From CAIVND01 sp035532075 (GTDB lineage Bacteria > Actinomycetota > Acidimicrobiia > Acidimicrobiales > Bog-793), in contig DATKRV010000021.1 of assembly GCA_035532075.1 (NCBI GenBank), forward strand, positions 1 through 64,000: a stretch of 64,000 nucleotides of DNA, in the 5' to 3' direction. The notes beneath the pieces are model-generated. The model saw only the letters and a list, made by a program, of their open reading frames with translations, searched no databases and was not told where the DNA came from. Shown here one piece after another: positions 29,833-43,239 of this stretch; position 1 is the stretch's first letter; each line of letters starts with the position of its first letter. A program made the position numbers and the translations under genes.

Positions 29833-31059
29833 ATGCCCAGATCTCGGCGCCCCTCCGGGCCTCCCCCGAGTCTCCGCGCCAAGTCTTCGCCGAGACGTCC
29901 AGCGCCAGCGCGGCCTACACATTCGCGCCAATCTGGTAAGGCGCAGCGGGCGATGCAGCGGCGTCGTCGACGGATCGCGCTGCTTGTTCTGATCCTGGTC
30001 TTCGCCATGGCAGGCGTCCTGTTCTCGAAAGTACTCACCTCCTCGCGTACAGCACCGAAGTCCGCAGTTGCGGTGCCGGTGCACTATTGGGTCGGGATTG
30101 CCCGCTGCACCTTTTTCGATTCCGCAAGGTCGACTCTGAACTATCTCAACAACACGACGAAAAAGGGGCGCCTGCTCATCACGGAGGTCCGCTACCCCAC
30201 GCTCTCGCCGACAAAGGGCCTGTCTGAGACACCCGATGCCCATCCCGCGCTCCGCCATGGACCTTTCCCGATGGTGGTCTTTGGACACGGGTATGCGCTG
30301 ACGCCCGATACCTACGCGAAGCTCCTCGACCATTGGGTGGAGGCCGGATTTGTTGTTGTTGCGCCTTTGTTCCCCGATACGAGTGAAGGTTCTGTTGCGA
30401 ACATCAGCGTCGCGAATAGCTTCCTTCCCGAGGCAGATGACATCAATCAGCCGGGTGATATGGCCTTTGTCACCAAGGAGATGCTCAATTCCAGCGGGGC
30501 GACCTCTCTGCTCTGTCCGATTGCGCATGGATTGATCAGTCGTACCAAGATTGCGCTCGCTGGGCAGTCAGACGGAGCGACCACAGCCGTCGCGCTTGGT
30601 TATGACCCGAAGTACCGAGTGGCCTCGTTGCAATACCGGGCGGTCATCGATCTCTCGGGAGAGCTGTTTGGCGCAGGAACGCTGACCCCGGATGTGCTTT
30701 CGGTGACGCGACGCTCACCGGCTCTGTTTGTCTCTCAGAGCGCCACCGATACCTGCAATCCGCCGCAATTCTCGCTCGCGATCTACAACGGCGTGCACAT
30801 GAATCGCAAGTGGTTCCTGAAGATCGCGGCGGCACATCATCTGCCGCCATATATCGGAACCGCGGTGCGCGCGTTCAATGCGGTGGCGACGACGACCACG
30901 ATGTTCCTAAGGGACGAGTTCGATGGAGTTGCACCCGGACGGGCGCTTTTGAAGCTCGGAAACGCGCACCCGAGCGTTGCCTCGCTCTCGACCGGCCATA
31001 ATCCTCCCGCGATCGCCCCGCTCACACAGGGTCCAGGAAGCTGTTATCTGACAAGCTAG
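29833..31059 (+). CDS. Membrane-anchored alpha/beta hydrolase
   Basis: The 408 residues have a very basic, proline-rich N-terminus and one membrane helix (about 47-66, IALLVLILVFAMAGVLF), then an exported catalytic domain. The domain has VVFGHGY (oxyanion-hole strand) and the nucleophile elbow GQSDG with Ser246. The fold order resembles dienelactone-hydrolase or PET-hydrolase-like esterases. Several Cys (CTFFD, CPIAHG, CNPPQF) could form disulfides outside the cell. The substrate is unknown. The next gene starts 4 nt after its stop. Confidence 0.75.
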   Translation: MPRSRRPSGPPPSLRAKSSPRRPAPARPTHSRQSGKAQRAMQRRRRRIALLVLILVFAMAGVLFSKVLTSSRTAPKSAVAVPVHYWVGIARCTFFDSARSTLNYLNNTTKKGRLLITEVRYPTLSPTKGLSETPDAHPALRHGPFPMVVFGHGYALTPDTYAKLLDHWVEAGFVVVAPLFPDTSEGSVANISVANSFLPEADDINQPGDMAFVTKEMLNSSGATSLLCPIAHGLISRTKIALAGQSDGATTAVALGYDPKYRVASLQYRAVIDLSGELFGAGTLTPDVLSVTRRSPALFVSQSATDTCNPPQFSLAIYNGVHMNRKWFLKIAAAHHLPPYIGTAVRAFNAVATTTTMFLRDEFDGVAPGRALLKLGNAHPSVASLSTGHNPPAIAPLTQGPGSCYLTS

Positions 31060-31063
31060 AACC

Positions 31064-32221
31064 ATGAAGAGCACCTCCGAGCGGTCGTCTGCCTACCTGG
31101 ACTACGGAGCGACAACGCCGGTCATGCCCGAGGTCGTCGATGAGATGCTCGTCTATCTCCGCGAGGGTTTTGCGAATCCCTCCGGGATCTATCGGCAGGC
31201 GCGCGACGCGCGTCGGGCGGTCGATGACGCGCGAGATGTCCTCGCTGGAGAATTCGGCTGCGCGAGCGGAGAGATTGTCTTTACCGGCGGAGGAACCGAG
31301 GCCGACAACCTCGCAGTCCTTGGTATTGACCTTCACGAACACGCGCGGGTCGTGGTCAGTGCGATCGAACACCACGGGGTGCTTAGGCCCGCGGAATCAA
31401 TCGGCGCGACAATCGCGCCGGTGGGGCGCGACGGAATCATCGATCTGGATGTACTTGCTGAGTTGCTTGATGAGACGACGGAACTGGTCTCGGTCATGGC
31501 GGTCAACAACGAGATCGGCACAATTCAGCCGATTGGTGATGTTGTGTCGTTGGTGAGATCCCGAGCCCCAAGAGCATTGGTTCACTGCGATGCGGTACAG
31601 GCACTTGCGTTCTGTGATGTGAAGAGCCTGACGTATGGCTGTGATCTGGTGAGCTATTCCGCGCACAAGATCGGAGGACCAAAGGGCGTTGGCGCGCTCG
31701 TCGTGAATGAGCGCGCCAGAGCGCGCCTCCACCCGATTCTTCGCGGAGGATCACAGGAGCGTGATCTGCGTGCCGGAACCGAGAATGTCGCGGGAATCGC
31801 TGGGTTCGCTGTGGCGGCGAGGCTGACGAGTGAACGCCGGGGCGAGACGGTTCAACGCGTCCGGTCACTGCGCGACCGCTTCGCCGATGCGCTCATCAGC
31901 AAGATTCCAGGTGTCCACGAGAGCGTTGCGCGCACGTTACGCCACGTCGGTAATGCCCATCTCATCTTTCCCGGAATCACCAACGAGGAGCTCCTCCTCC
32001 TCCTCGATCGCTATGGCGTTGCTGCCTCGGCTGGCTCATCGTGTGCGAGTGGAGCGATAGAGCCGAGCCATGTCCTGCTCGCGATGGGGATGATGGTGGA
32101 CGAGGCACGGTCGTGTATCCGCTTCACCCTTGGCCAGGACTCCAGCGAGGACGAGATCGAATACGCCATCTCGAGTGTCATTGCAGCTCATCGCCAGATT
32201 GTCGCGAGGGATCAGAGATAA
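31064..32221 (+). CDS. Cysteine desulfurase (NifS/IscS family)
   Basis: This PLP enzyme takes sulfur from cysteine as a persulfide for Fe-S clusters and tRNA thiolation. The 385 residues include YLDYGATTP, the PLP lysine in SAHKIGGPKG (Lys202) and the persulfide Cys327 in AGSSCASG. The neighbour mnmA needs such a sulfur donor, so this is probably its dedicated partner. A general IscS role is also possible. Confidence 0.93.
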   Translation: MKSTSERSSAYLDYGATTPVMPEVVDEMLVYLREGFANPSGIYRQARDARRAVDDARDVLAGEFGCASGEIVFTGGGTEADNLAVLGIDLHEHARVVVSAIEHHGVLRPAESIGATIAPVGRDGIIDLDVLAELLDETTELVSVMAVNNEIGTIQPIGDVVSLVRSRAPRALVHCDAVQALAFCDVKSLTYGCDLVSYSAHKIGGPKGVGALVVNERARARLHPILRGGSQERDLRAGTENVAGIAGFAVAARLTSERRGETVQRVRSLRDRFADALISKIPGVHESVARTLRHVGNAHLIFPGITNEELLLLLDRYGVAASAGSSCASGAIEPSHVLLAMGMMVDEARSCIRFTLGQDSSEDEIEYAISSVIAAHRQIVARDQR

Positions 32222-32239
32222 TCCTGCGAGAATAGAGGG

Positions 32240-35386
<3,147 letters not shown>

Positions 35387-35398
35387 GGGTAGTGCTCG

Positions 35399-35827
35399 CT
35401 AGTCTTTTGTCGATGTGATCGCGCGCAGCGCGTCGAGCGTCGTCTCTTCCTCTGGTGTCGATGAGGCATTCCTCAAAGCGAGCAGTTTTGTCATGTTTCC
35501 CTCTACGCGGATCTTTCCCGTGAGGAACGCGCGCATTCCAACCTGAGCATCACCATCGAGGAGGATTGAACGCGCGATCTTGTAGTCGAGCGTGAGTTTG
35601 ACCTCAGCCTCATCGAGCAGACCGAGCGCAATACGGAAGACCCCGTCCCTGCTATCGACATTTGCGAGGATGTCATCGGCGTGAAATGGTGCATTCTTGA
35701 CGATGAGATTCATCGTGATGGTAGGACGGCCTCCCGCGTTCTCGCGGTCGACGCCGTGCGCGGCCTTTGCATAGATCTCCTCGGAAGCTGTAATCCACTC
35801 GTCATTCAAGAATGGGAACGTTGGCAT
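35399..35827 (-). CDS. SCP2 sterol-binding-like protein
   Basis: The 142-residue soluble protein looks like a single SCP2 domain, a hydrophobic-tunnel lipid carrier. Features are the central KLTLDYKIARSILLDGDAQ and the conserved AFLTGKIRVEGNMTKLL near the end. The ligand is unknown; fatty acyl-CoA or other lipids are usual. GATAAT (complement 35833-35838) lies 5 nt before the ATG and is a good -10 box. It converges on ligA. Confidence 0.8.
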   Translation of the reverse strand: MPTFPFLNDEWITASEEIYAKAAHGVDRENAGGRPTITMNLIVKNAPFHADDILANVDSRDGVFRIALGLLDEAEVKLTLDYKIARSILLDGDAQVGMRAFLTGKIRVEGNMTKLLALRNASSTPEEETTLDALRAITSTKD

Positions 35828-36000
35828 GTCGCATTATCCTTTAAACATCAAGATTCAAAGATCCAGAGCAGACAACACGAAGACTTGGATTGGAATCCGA
35901 ACGTCGAGAGCTATCCTGTGATTCTTTTTGAAGAGGTCTGTTGCCGGTTCAGAGGCTAGCGGCATGCGGGGCGCCTCTGCTCGGCGCGCTGAAAAGAGCG

Positions 36001-36048
36001 AACCCTGAAGATATTGAACCCTGAAGATATTGAACCCTGAAGATATAG
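36001..36048. repeat. Three tandem 16-bp repeats
   Basis: AACCCTGAAGATATTG occurs at 36001-36016 and 36017-36032, with a third copy at 36033-36048 differing at one base (ATATAG at its end). The block is between the divergent SCP2 and hydrolase genes, 57 bp upstream of the hydrolase start, where repeated protein-binding sites could act. Confidence 0.85.
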
Positions 36049-36092
36049 AACTGCGAGTTTGGATCACTATCGGGCCGTATCTGCCGGCTCGG

Positions 36093-36098
36093 TAGCAT
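36093..36098 (+). promoter_or_regulatory. -10 box of the hydrolase-gatCAB unit
   Basis: TAGCAT ends 6 nt before ATG 36105. No ribosome-binding site separates them, so a leaderless mRNA is likely. Confidence 0.4.
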
Positions 36099-36104
36099 GG
36101 AATC

Positions 36105-36860
36105 ATGGCCATTGATCTCTTGGAGGGTGCAGAGCCATTCTCAGGTGGCGAGGGAGCGAACGCGGTGCTGCTCCTTCATGGGTTCACTGGTCAGCCCTAC
36201 ACGATGCGTTCGCTCGCGAATGCCTTTCTCGGGTCGGGCTTTCGTGTCGAGCTTCCCCGCCTCCCGGGCCATGGAACAAGCGTCGAAGATCTGGAGTCCT
36301 GCCGATTCGCGGACTGGACAGAATCGGTCGATGCGATCTACCTCAATCTGGCGCGATCGTGCGCGCGTGTCGTGCTCGTTGGCCTTTCGATGGGAGGCAC
36401 TCTGGGCTGCTGGCTGGCCGAGCGATACCGGGAGATCGCGGGACTGATCCTCATTAATCCGCTCATCGAGCCGACTACGAAGGCAAATATGGACGCGTTG
36501 CACACCGAACTGCGCGAGGGTCGCTCGACGTTCTCGTCTCCTGGCTCGGACATCAAATGTCCGGGTCGCGCTGGACCAAAATATGACGCGACCCCGATTC
36601 GTCCGCTGCTCTCGTTGCTCGAAGGCGCAATCACGGTGCGGGCAAAACTCGACCAGATCGTCGCTCCGATCCTGCTCTTTTCGAGCCGCGAGGATCATGT
36701 GGTTCCGTGTTCCACGGGTGACACTATTGTCAGACAGGTCCAGGGCGACATCGAGCGTGTCTATCTCGAGAACAGTTACCACGTCGCTACGCTCGATTAC
36801 GACGCACCCGAACTCGAGACGCGCTCGGTTGCTTTTTCACGAAAGGTGGTAGGGATCTGA
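36105..36860 (+). CDS. Alpha/beta hydrolase, carboxylesterase/monoacylglycerol lipase-like
   Basis: The 251-residue cytoplasmic hydrolase has LLHGFTGQP (oxyanion hole) and the nucleophile elbow GLSMGG (Ser95). The catalytic Asp is in SREDHVV and the His in NSYHVATLDYD. The order and length match the Est30-like carboxylesterases. It shares a base with gatC (TGATG), so it leads the gatCAB operon, a link whose meaning is unclear. Confidence 0.85.
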   Translation: MAIDLLEGAEPFSGGEGANAVLLLHGFTGQPYTMRSLANAFLGSGFRVELPRLPGHGTSVEDLESCRFADWTESVDAIYLNLARSCARVVLVGLSMGGTLGCWLAERYREIAGLILINPLIEPTTKANMDALHTELREGRSTFSSPGSDIKCPGRAGPKYDATPIRPLLSLLEGAITVRAKLDQIVAPILLFSSREDHVVPCSTGDTIVRQVQGDIERVYLENSYHVATLDYDAPELETRSVAFSRKVVGI

Positions 36861-37162
36861 TGGCAGTCGAGTTCACGCCTGAAGAGGTCACCTATGTGGC
36901 GGCGCTCGCTCGGCTTGAGCTGACCGAAGCAGAGGTAGAGCATTACGCGAGGCAGCTCAGCGCGGTGCTTGGCCATGTCGACGCAATCCGAGCCCTCGAT
37001 CTCACGGGGGTGGAGCCCAGTTCGCACTCGTTCGATCTTGTCAATGTCTTGCGCGAAGACGTCGTCGCGCCCAGCCTCGACCGGGATGAGGTACTTCGTG
37101 CCGCGCCACTCGTGGAGAGCGGGAGATTCCGAGTTCCCCCAATCCTCGGAGAGGCACCATGA
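36860..37162 (+). CDS. gatC: Asp-tRNA(Asn)/Glu-tRNA(Gln) amidotransferase subunit C
   Basis: The 100-residue small subunit wraps around GatA and GatB. It starts with [21 protein letters not shown], the family's N-terminal helix, and ends with the RFRVPPIL peptide. It overlaps gatA by 4 nt. Confidence 0.95.
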   Translation: MAVEFTPEEVTYVAALARLELTEAEVEHYARQLSAVLGHVDAIRALDLTGVEPSSHSFDLVNVLREDVVAPSLDRDEVLRAAPLVESGRFRVPPILGEAP

Positions 37163-38646
37163 GTTCCACCGCAATGCCCGACGCGATGAATGCATTCGAG
37201 ATTGCGCACGCGGTGCGAACCGGAGCGGTTCTTGCCCGGACCGTGGTCATGGACGCACTTGAGCGGATTGCGAACCAAGAGCAAGATCTCCACTGTTTCA
37301 ACGTCGTCACCGAAGATGTTGCTCTTGCCGCAGCCGACGCAGTCGATGCGACGGTAGCGCGTGGCGAGGATCCGGGACCGCTTGCCGGTGTGCCGGTGGC
37401 ATTGAAGGACAATCTCTGTACTCGGGGTATCGCGACGACCTGCTCGTCGAAGATCCTCGAGGGCTGGATCCCCCCCTATGACGCAACCGTGGTCGACCGT
37501 CTCCGGCGAGCTGGTGCGATCGTGGTCGGGAAGACAAACCTCGACGAGTTTGCAATGGGGTCGTCGACGGAGAACTCGGCGTTTGGCCCCTCGAGGAACC
37601 CCTGGGACCATTCGCGCGTTCCCGGAGGATCATCGGGGGGAAGCGCGGCCGCCGTAGCGGCGGGTTATGTACCGCTCTCACTCGGCTCCGATACCGGAGG
37701 CTCGATCCGCCAGCCCGCGTCGTTCTGTGGTGTCGTCGGTGTCAAGCCGACCTATGGCCTTGTCTCGCGCTATGGGTTGATCGCCTTCGCGAGCTCACTC
37801 GATCAGATCGGCCCGTTTGCCACGACCGTTGCTGACGCAGCGCTCTTGTTAGAATCCATTGGCGGACATGACTCGAGGGATTCGACCTCACTCGATGGTG
37901 AATCGGTCGCGGTTGTCGATGCGCTCGAACTCGGTGTCGTTGGCCTTCGCGTCGGGATCATCCGGGACTTCCTCGTCGATGCCGATGATTCGGTGGTCAG
38001 CGCCGTCAACGCGGCAGCCGCTGCGCTGGCTGTCGTGGGGGCAACGGTTGACGAGGTTGCGATTCCCGAGCTGATGAACGGACTCGCCGCCTACTATCTG
38101 ATCGCTCCGGCTGAGGCCTCTTCGAATCTGTCGCGCTATGACGGAGTGCGCTACGGACTCAGGGTCGACGGTCCCGATGTCGCGGCGATGAATGCAAGGA
38201 CGCGTGCCGAGGGATTTGGTGCTGAAGTCAAGCGCCGCATCATGCTCGGCACCTACGTCCTTTCAGCTGGTTACTACGACGCGTATTACGCGCAGGCCCA
38301 ACGTGTACGTACCCTGGTGGCTGGCGCGTTCAACCGGGCCTATGAGCGTTTTGATGTGCTGATCGGGCCGACGACCCCTTCAGTCGCCTTTGCTCTTGGT
38401 CAAAAGACCGAGGATCCGCTTGCGATGTATCTCTCCGATCTGTTCACCATTCCCTCGAACCTTGCCGGCCATCCGGCGATGAGCGTTCCATTTGCGCTCG
38501 GCGAACACGGTCTTCCGATCGGTGTGCAGGTATTTGCCCCGGCACTCAAGGAGTCGGTGATGTTCCGGGTCGCACATGCAATCGAGGCCGCTCAACAGAC
38601 CGGGTGTCGTGCCCCCGTCGGACTTTCGCGAAGTACTCGGTCGTGA
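37159..38646 (+). CDS. gatA: Asp-tRNA(Asn)/Glu-tRNA(Gln) amidotransferase subunit A
   Basis: The amidase subunit releases ammonia from glutamine. The 495 residues hold the Ser-cisSer-Lys triad: Lys in VALKDNLC, the glycine/serine-rich [15 protein letters not shown], and the nucleophile in [16 protein letters not shown]. Its end overlaps the gatB start (GTGA). Confidence 0.97.
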   Translation: MSSTAMPDAMNAFEIAHAVRTGAVLARTVVMDALERIANQEQDLHCFNVVTEDVALAAADAVDATVARGEDPGPLAGVPVALKDNLCTRGIATTCSSKILEGWIPPYDATVVDRLRRAGAIVVGKTNLDEFAMGSSTENSAFGPSRNPWDHSRVPGGSSGGSAAAVAAGYVPLSLGSDTGGSIRQPASFCGVVGVKPTYGLVSRYGLIAFASSLDQIGPFATTVADAALLLESIGGHDSRDSTSLDGESVAVVDALELGVVGLRVGIIRDFLVDADDSVVSAVNAAAAALAVVGATVDEVAIPELMNGLAAYYLIAPAEASSNLSRYDGVRYGLRVDGPDVAAMNARTRAEGFGAEVKRRIMLGTYVLSAGYYDAYYAQAQRVRTLVAGAFNRAYERFDVLIGPTTPSVAFALGQKTEDPLAMYLSDLFTIPSNLAGHPAMSVPFALGEHGLPIGVQVFAPALKESVMFRVAHAIEAAQQTGCRAPVGLSRSTRS

Positions 38647-40097
38647 CTCTTCTCACTCCCGGATGGGAGCTCACCGTTGGTCTCGAGGTGCACTGCGAAC
38701 TCCAGACGGAGACCAAGCTGTTCTGTTCGTGCGCGAATGCGTTCGGTGAGGAGCCAAACACGAACGTCTGTCCGGTTTGTCTCGGACTTCCGGGATCGCT
38801 CCCGGTGCTCAATCGACTAGCCGTCGAATACGCGATGCGGATTGGCATAGCGCTCAATTGCAGGGTGGAACCTTCGATCTTTCACCGCAAGAACTATTTC
38901 TATCCGGACATGCCAAAGGACTATCAGGTCAGCCAGTACGACTCGCCGATCAATGTCGATGGCTTCATCGAATTGCCAGCAGGAACGCGTGTCGGCATCG
39001 AACGCGCACACCTTGAAGAAGACACCGGAAAGACGAGCCACATGGGAGGTGGTGGACGGATTCATGATGCGGACTACTCGTTGGTAGATTACAACCGTGC
39101 GGGAGTTCCGCTCGTCGAGATTGTCTCGCGACCCGATATCAGCTCGCCCGACGATGCACGTGCCTATGTCAGCGAGCTGCGTTCGATTCTCGTTGCGAGC
39201 GGTGCCTCTGACGGCCGCATGGAGGAGGGGTCACTGCGCGTCGATGCGAATGTTTCGGTGAGACGCAGCGGTATGGTTGAACTTGGTACGCGTTGCGAGG
39301 TGAAGAACATGAACTCGCTCCGATCCCTCGGGCGAGCGATCGAGTACGAGGCACTGCGTCAGATCGGGCTGCTCGAATCTGGAGGGCGCGTCGTACAAGA
39401 GACCCGGCACTGGAACGAGAACGAGGGGAGGACGTCATCGCTGCGCTCGAAGGAAGAGGCGTACGACTATCGCTACTTCCCAGAGCCAGACCTTGTCGCG
39501 CTGAGCCCGGAGTCCGAGTGGATCGATGCGGTTCGTGACGCACTTCCACCGATGCCGAACGCGCGCCGCGCCACGCTTGGTGCCCTGGTTCTCTCGTCAG
39601 ATCCTGGTCTTGACGAGCACGCGCTGCGTGACCAGATCGCAACTGTCGTCGATCTTGGACTCGACCAGTTGGTGAGCGAGGCAATTGGCGAGGGAGCTGA
39701 CGGCCGACTCGCGCTTGCAAGGTGTGCGAACGAGGCGGCGACACGGCCGGACGCGGCCCGCGCCCTTGACCCCCGCGCATTTGGCGTACTGATCGGTCTC
39801 GAGGCCGGCGGAAAGATCTCCGCCACGCAGTCCAAGACCGTGCTGTTGGAGATGCTCGATGGCAGCGGCGAGCCGCTCGAGATCGTCAAAAGGCTTGGGT
39901 TCGAGGGGGTGGACAAGATTCATCTCGGTGCCATCATCGACCAGATCATCGCGGCCAACCCTGCCGAGTGGCAGCGTTTTGTCGAAGGTGACGAAAAGGT
40001 CGCGCAGTTCCTCTTTGGACAGGTGATGCGAGAGACCAAGGGCAATGCGAACGGAAAGCTTGTCGCCGAGGCATTTCACGCGAGAAAGAGCGGCTGA
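38643..40097 (+). CDS. gatB: Asp-tRNA(Asn)/Glu-tRNA(Gln) amidotransferase subunit B
   Basis: The kinase and tRNA-binding subunit. It starts at GTG 38643 with [13 protein letters not shown], the family start. The zinc/kinase core has [35 protein letters not shown] and HLEEDTGK. The C-terminal tRNA-binding tail domain ends near [16 protein letters not shown]. About 484 residues. With gatA and gatC it gives the transamidation route to Gln-tRNA and/or Asn-tRNA. Confidence 0.96.
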   Translation: MTLLTPGWELTVGLEVHCELQTETKLFCSCANAFGEEPNTNVCPVCLGLPGSLPVLNRLAVEYAMRIGIALNCRVEPSIFHRKNYFYPDMPKDYQVSQYDSPINVDGFIELPAGTRVGIERAHLEEDTGKTSHMGGGGRIHDADYSLVDYNRAGVPLVEIVSRPDISSPDDARAYVSELRSILVASGASDGRMEEGSLRVDANVSVRRSGMVELGTRCEVKNMNSLRSLGRAIEYEALRQIGLLESGGRVVQETRHWNENEGRTSSLRSKEEAYDYRYFPEPDLVALSPESEWIDAVRDALPPMPNARRATLGALVLSSDPGLDEHALRDQIATVVDLGLDQLVSEAIGEGADGRLALARCANEAATRPDAARALDPRAFGVLIGLEAGGKISATQSKTVLLEMLDGSGEPLEIVKRLGFEGVDKIHLGAIIDQIIAANPAEWQRFVEGDEKVAQFLFGQVMRETKGNANGKLVAEAFHARKSG

Positions 40098-40151
40098 CCG
40101 GATCTGGTCGAGCATCGTCCGTCGGCGATCTTTGGCCCGGGGTCACCCATT

Positions 40152-40179
40152 TTGCCAGTGTTTGCCAACAACGTAGTGT
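40152..40179 (+). promoter_or_regulatory. ilvD promoter
   Basis: TTGCCA (40152-40157), a 16-nt spacer, then TAGTGT (40174-40179). The -10 ends 6 nt before ATG 40186. Both boxes are recognisable and no ribosome-binding site lies between, so this is the clearest leaderless candidate in the window. Confidence 0.5.
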
Positions 40180-40185
40180 TATGGG

Positions 40186-41889
40186 ATGGCGAACAGCGAT
40201 GACAACCCGGTAGCAAAAAGTCTCAAGATCCATTCTCAGGACGTCACCGACGGTCCGCGTCGCGCAGGGGCACGGGCAATGCTTCGGGCCGTAGGGATGC
40301 ATGATGAGGATTTTTCCAAGCCTCAGATCGGCATCGCCTCGACGTGGAATGAGGTCACACCGTGCAACATGTCGATCGATCGTCTCGCGCAAAGGGCAAA
40401 GGCCGGAGTCTTCGCAGCCGGTGGCTATCCGCTGGAATTTCTCACCATCACGGTTTCGGACGGAATCTCGATGGGCCACGAGGGGATGCGCGCCTCGCTC
40501 GTCAGTCGCGAGGTGATCACCGACTCGGTTGAGACGGTGATGCATGCCGAGCGCTTCGATGGGTTCGTGGGACTTGCGGGATGCGATAAATCGCTCCCGG
40601 CGATGTTGATGGCCGCGGCGAGGATCAATCTCCCGATGGTCTTTGTCTATGCGGGATCGATCATGCCGGGTCACTACCTCGATAAGACGCTTGACATCGT
40701 CAGTGTCTTCGAGGCGATCGGTGCGCACGCCGCCGGTCAGATCGATGATGACATGCTCTATCAGATCGAGAGCCATGCCTGTCCAGGTGAGGGAGCGTGC
40801 GCGGGAATGTTCACTGCGAATACCATGGCTTCGATTGGCGAGGCGATCGGAATGTCCCTGCCCGCAGGGGCATCCGCTCCGGCGATCGATGCTCGACGTG
40901 ATGAGGTGGCATTCGACTCTGGTCAGGCGGTGATCCGGCAGCTTGAACTTGGGATCCGGCCGCGTGACATCATGACCAAGCATGCATTTGAGAATGCAAT
41001 CGCGGTGACGATGGCACTTGGGGGTTCGACGAACGCGGTTCTTCATCTTCTCGCGATAGCGAATGAGGCAGAGGTCGATCTCAACATCGATGACTTTGCC
41101 AGAGTCGGCAAGCGGGTGCCTCATCTCGCGGATATGAAGCCGCACGGGAAGTTTCACATGTTCGACCTCGATCGCATCGGAGGAGTACCGGTGGTAATGA
41201 AGATGTTGCTCGATGCCGGGCTTTTGCACGGAGAGGTGATGACCTGCAACGGCTACACGATGGGCGAGAACCTCGAGAGGTTGGCGCCTCCAGCTCCCGA
41301 CGGCGTCGTTGTCCATCCAATGGAGTCGCCGATCCATGCCAGAGGCGGGATCGTCATCTTGCGCGGCAGTCTCGCTCCCTCGGGGGCTGTGGTCAAGATC
41401 GCCGGAACTGATCTTTCTACCTTCGATGGGCCAGCGCGCGTCTTTGACGGCGAGGCGGTGGCGATGGACGCGGTCATGGCGGGCGACATTGTCCCGGGTA
41501 CAGTGCTCGTCATCCGCTACGAGGGGCCAAAGGGTGGTCCGGGCATGCGCGAGATGCTCGCGATCACCGGGGCTTTGACCGGTGTTGGTCTTGGTGGGGA
41601 GTGCGCGCTCGTCACCGATGGAAGGTTCTCAGGTGGAACGCGTGGTTTTTGCATCGGACATGTTGCCCCGGAGGCGAGCGTCGGTGGACCGATCGGACTC
41701 GTCAAAGACGGCGATCGGATCGTGATCGACGCGAATGCGGGGACAATCGAACTCCTCGTCGATGAAGATGAACTCGAGCGACGCCGCGCCCTTTGGCAGC
41801 CGCTCGAACCGCGGTATCGCACGGGTGTGTTGGCAAAGTATGCCCGTCTCGCAACGGGCGCCGAGCGTGGAGCGGTCACGCTCGCCTGA
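40186..41889 (+). CDS. ilvD: Dihydroxy-acid dehydratase
   Basis: This Fe-S enzyme dehydrates 2,3-dihydroxy-isovalerate and -methylvalerate in branched-chain amino-acid synthesis. The 567 residues include the cluster cysteines in [18 protein letters not shown] and [17 protein letters not shown], and the late [15 protein letters not shown] segment. ilvD is the last gene before the catabolic island. Confidence 0.96.
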   Translation: MANSDDNPVAKSLKIHSQDVTDGPRRAGARAMLRAVGMHDEDFSKPQIGIASTWNEVTPCNMSIDRLAQRAKAGVFAAGGYPLEFLTITVSDGISMGHEGMRASLVSREVITDSVETVMHAERFDGFVGLAGCDKSLPAMLMAAARINLPMVFVYAGSIMPGHYLDKTLDIVSVFEAIGAHAAGQIDDDMLYQIESHACPGEGACAGMFTANTMASIGEAIGMSLPAGASAPAIDARRDEVAFDSGQAVIRQLELGIRPRDIMTKHAFENAIAVTMALGGSTNAVLHLLAIANEAEVDLNIDDFARVGKRVPHLADMKPHGKFHMFDLDRIGGVPVVMKMLLDAGLLHGEVMTCNGYTMGENLERLAPPAPDGVVVHPMESPIHARGGIVILRGSLAPSGAVVKIAGTDLSTFDGPARVFDGEAVAMDAVMAGDIVPGTVLVIRYEGPKGGPGMREMLAITGALTGVGLGGECALVTDGRFSGGTRGFCIGHVAPEASVGGPIGLVKDGDRIVIDANAGTIELLVDEDELERRRALWQPLEPRYRTGVLAKYARLATGAERGAVTLA

Positions 41890-42202
41890 GCGAACTCGAC
41901 AGCGCAAACCACGACTGGTTTACTTGAACGGAAAGTTTTCAGGAGACCGCATCGTCGCCGTAGGTAGACTTCAAGGTCTTCGGCACTCACGAACGATGTA
42001 AGTCGACGTGGAGTGGTCGATGAAGATCATCAAAACGAATCGCGCCTGTTTTCTTACTTTTCGACTTTCTCGTAAGGGCAAGACTCATATGTCTTTACGA
42101 TGACGTCCTTGGTTGCAAATCTCGGACAAAGCAATATAGGGTTCTATTCACATAACTCATTGTCAATTTGGCAACTGCTGTTGGTAAGGGGGAAATACCG
42201 AC
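41890..42202. other. Boundary between housekeeping DNA and island
   Basis: No gene is seen in these 313 bp. A weak hairpin AAACCA-CGAC-TGGTTT (41906-41921) could end ilvD transcription. A promoter-like pair TTGCAA (42113-42118) and TATAGG (42135-42140), 16 nt apart, and the inverted repeat AAGAC/GTCTT (42080-42095) precede the next gene. Base composition turns visibly more AT-rich from about 42.0 kb. Confidence 0.45.
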
Positions 42203-42964
42203 ATGGCAACATTGGATTCTGATATCAAGTCACTCGTGCCGAGATTCCGGTTCGGTAATATCTTGCCGACCAAAGATGATCTCCATCGCGGGGCCAATTA
42301 TCAGCTTTACCGGGTAGTTCCACTCGATGTGATGGAGATCTCTGTCGGACTTGGAATCACGGATTATACGAATGACAAAGTTGAAGAGGCGATGGGCAAC
42401 TTTGAAGACTGTATTTCACGGCTCAAAGCAGAGCATGTAGATCGAATTATTCTCGCTGGTGCGCCGATCTCCGCGCAGCTTGGCCGACCACGTGTACTCG
42501 AATTGCTTGATCGAATTCAGCAAGAGGTAGGTGTTCCCGGTGACGCTCCTCTTGAGGCTGCAATAGCGGCAATGAATGGACTTGGGATGGATCGCCTCGC
42601 GATCGGAAGTCGATGGACGTCCGTGCTCAACAACAAGCTCATTGAGTATTTCAAGCTGGGAGGGATAGACGTTGTATTCGTGTCTGACCGCGGCCAGTGG
42701 GCGCGCGAGGCGTTTGGGATGTCGTTTGAGGAAGGGCTCGAGAAGGCAGTTGAGGTGGGACGGGAGGCCGCGAGTAATCCTGACGGCGAAGCGGTTTATA
42801 TTGCTGGTGGCGCCGCTATGTCGCTGCATGCAGTTCCAAAGGTTGAGGCTGAGTTCGGCAAGCCTGTTTTCACCAACATGACTGCCGAAGTTTGGAATGG
42901 ACTCGTGCACCCCGGCGTAATCGACCCGGTCGAAGGCTGGGGACGGTTGCTGGGCATGAGGTAG
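42203..42964 (+). CDS. Arylmalonate decarboxylase/maleate isomerase-like protein without catalytic Cys
   Basis: The 253-residue Asp/Glu-racemase-superfamily protein ends FGKPVFTNMTAEVWNGL and GWGRLLG, close to the arylmalonate decarboxylase layout (PVVSSSPAGFWDA, GYGRLF). The N-terminal catalytic position is Gly86 (LAGAPIS), as in the decarboxylase. At the second position, where AMDase has Cys188 in SCGG, it has IAGGAA (Gly202/Gly203). Its only Cys is in FEDCIS, far from either site. It may therefore catalyse another reaction or act differently. The start ATG 42203 follows GGGGGA. It heads the first half of the island. Confidence 0.7.
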   Translation: MATLDSDIKSLVPRFRFGNILPTKDDLHRGANYQLYRVVPLDVMEISVGLGITDYTNDKVEEAMGNFEDCISRLKAEHVDRIILAGAPISAQLGRPRVLELLDRIQQEVGVPGDAPLEAAIAAMNGLGMDRLAIGSRWTSVLNNKLIEYFKLGGIDVVFVSDRGQWAREAFGMSFEEGLEKAVEVGREAASNPDGEAVYIAGGAAMSLHAVPKVEAEFGKPVFTNMTAEVWNGLVHPGVIDPVEGWGRLLGMR

Positions 42965-43239
42965 CTGGGCAACTTGCAAGGCCTTTGACGTTCAAATCTG
43001 TCGTTCACAGACGAGATTTCCACCTGACCTACGAACTGAATCTGGAATTGTTGTTCTCGGTGACGGGTTCCACCGCAATGTTTTGATCTTTCAGAGAGCA
43101 GCGCCACCTGTGGCTATTTTGGAATTTCGTTGAATACGGCAATAATCGAGACCAGGTGCTCCGCTCTCTGGCAGAAAAGATAGGTCTTGGTGTTCAACGA
43201 ACAAAACTCGAAGCGTTCCGAAGATGAACGTGAGCACAG

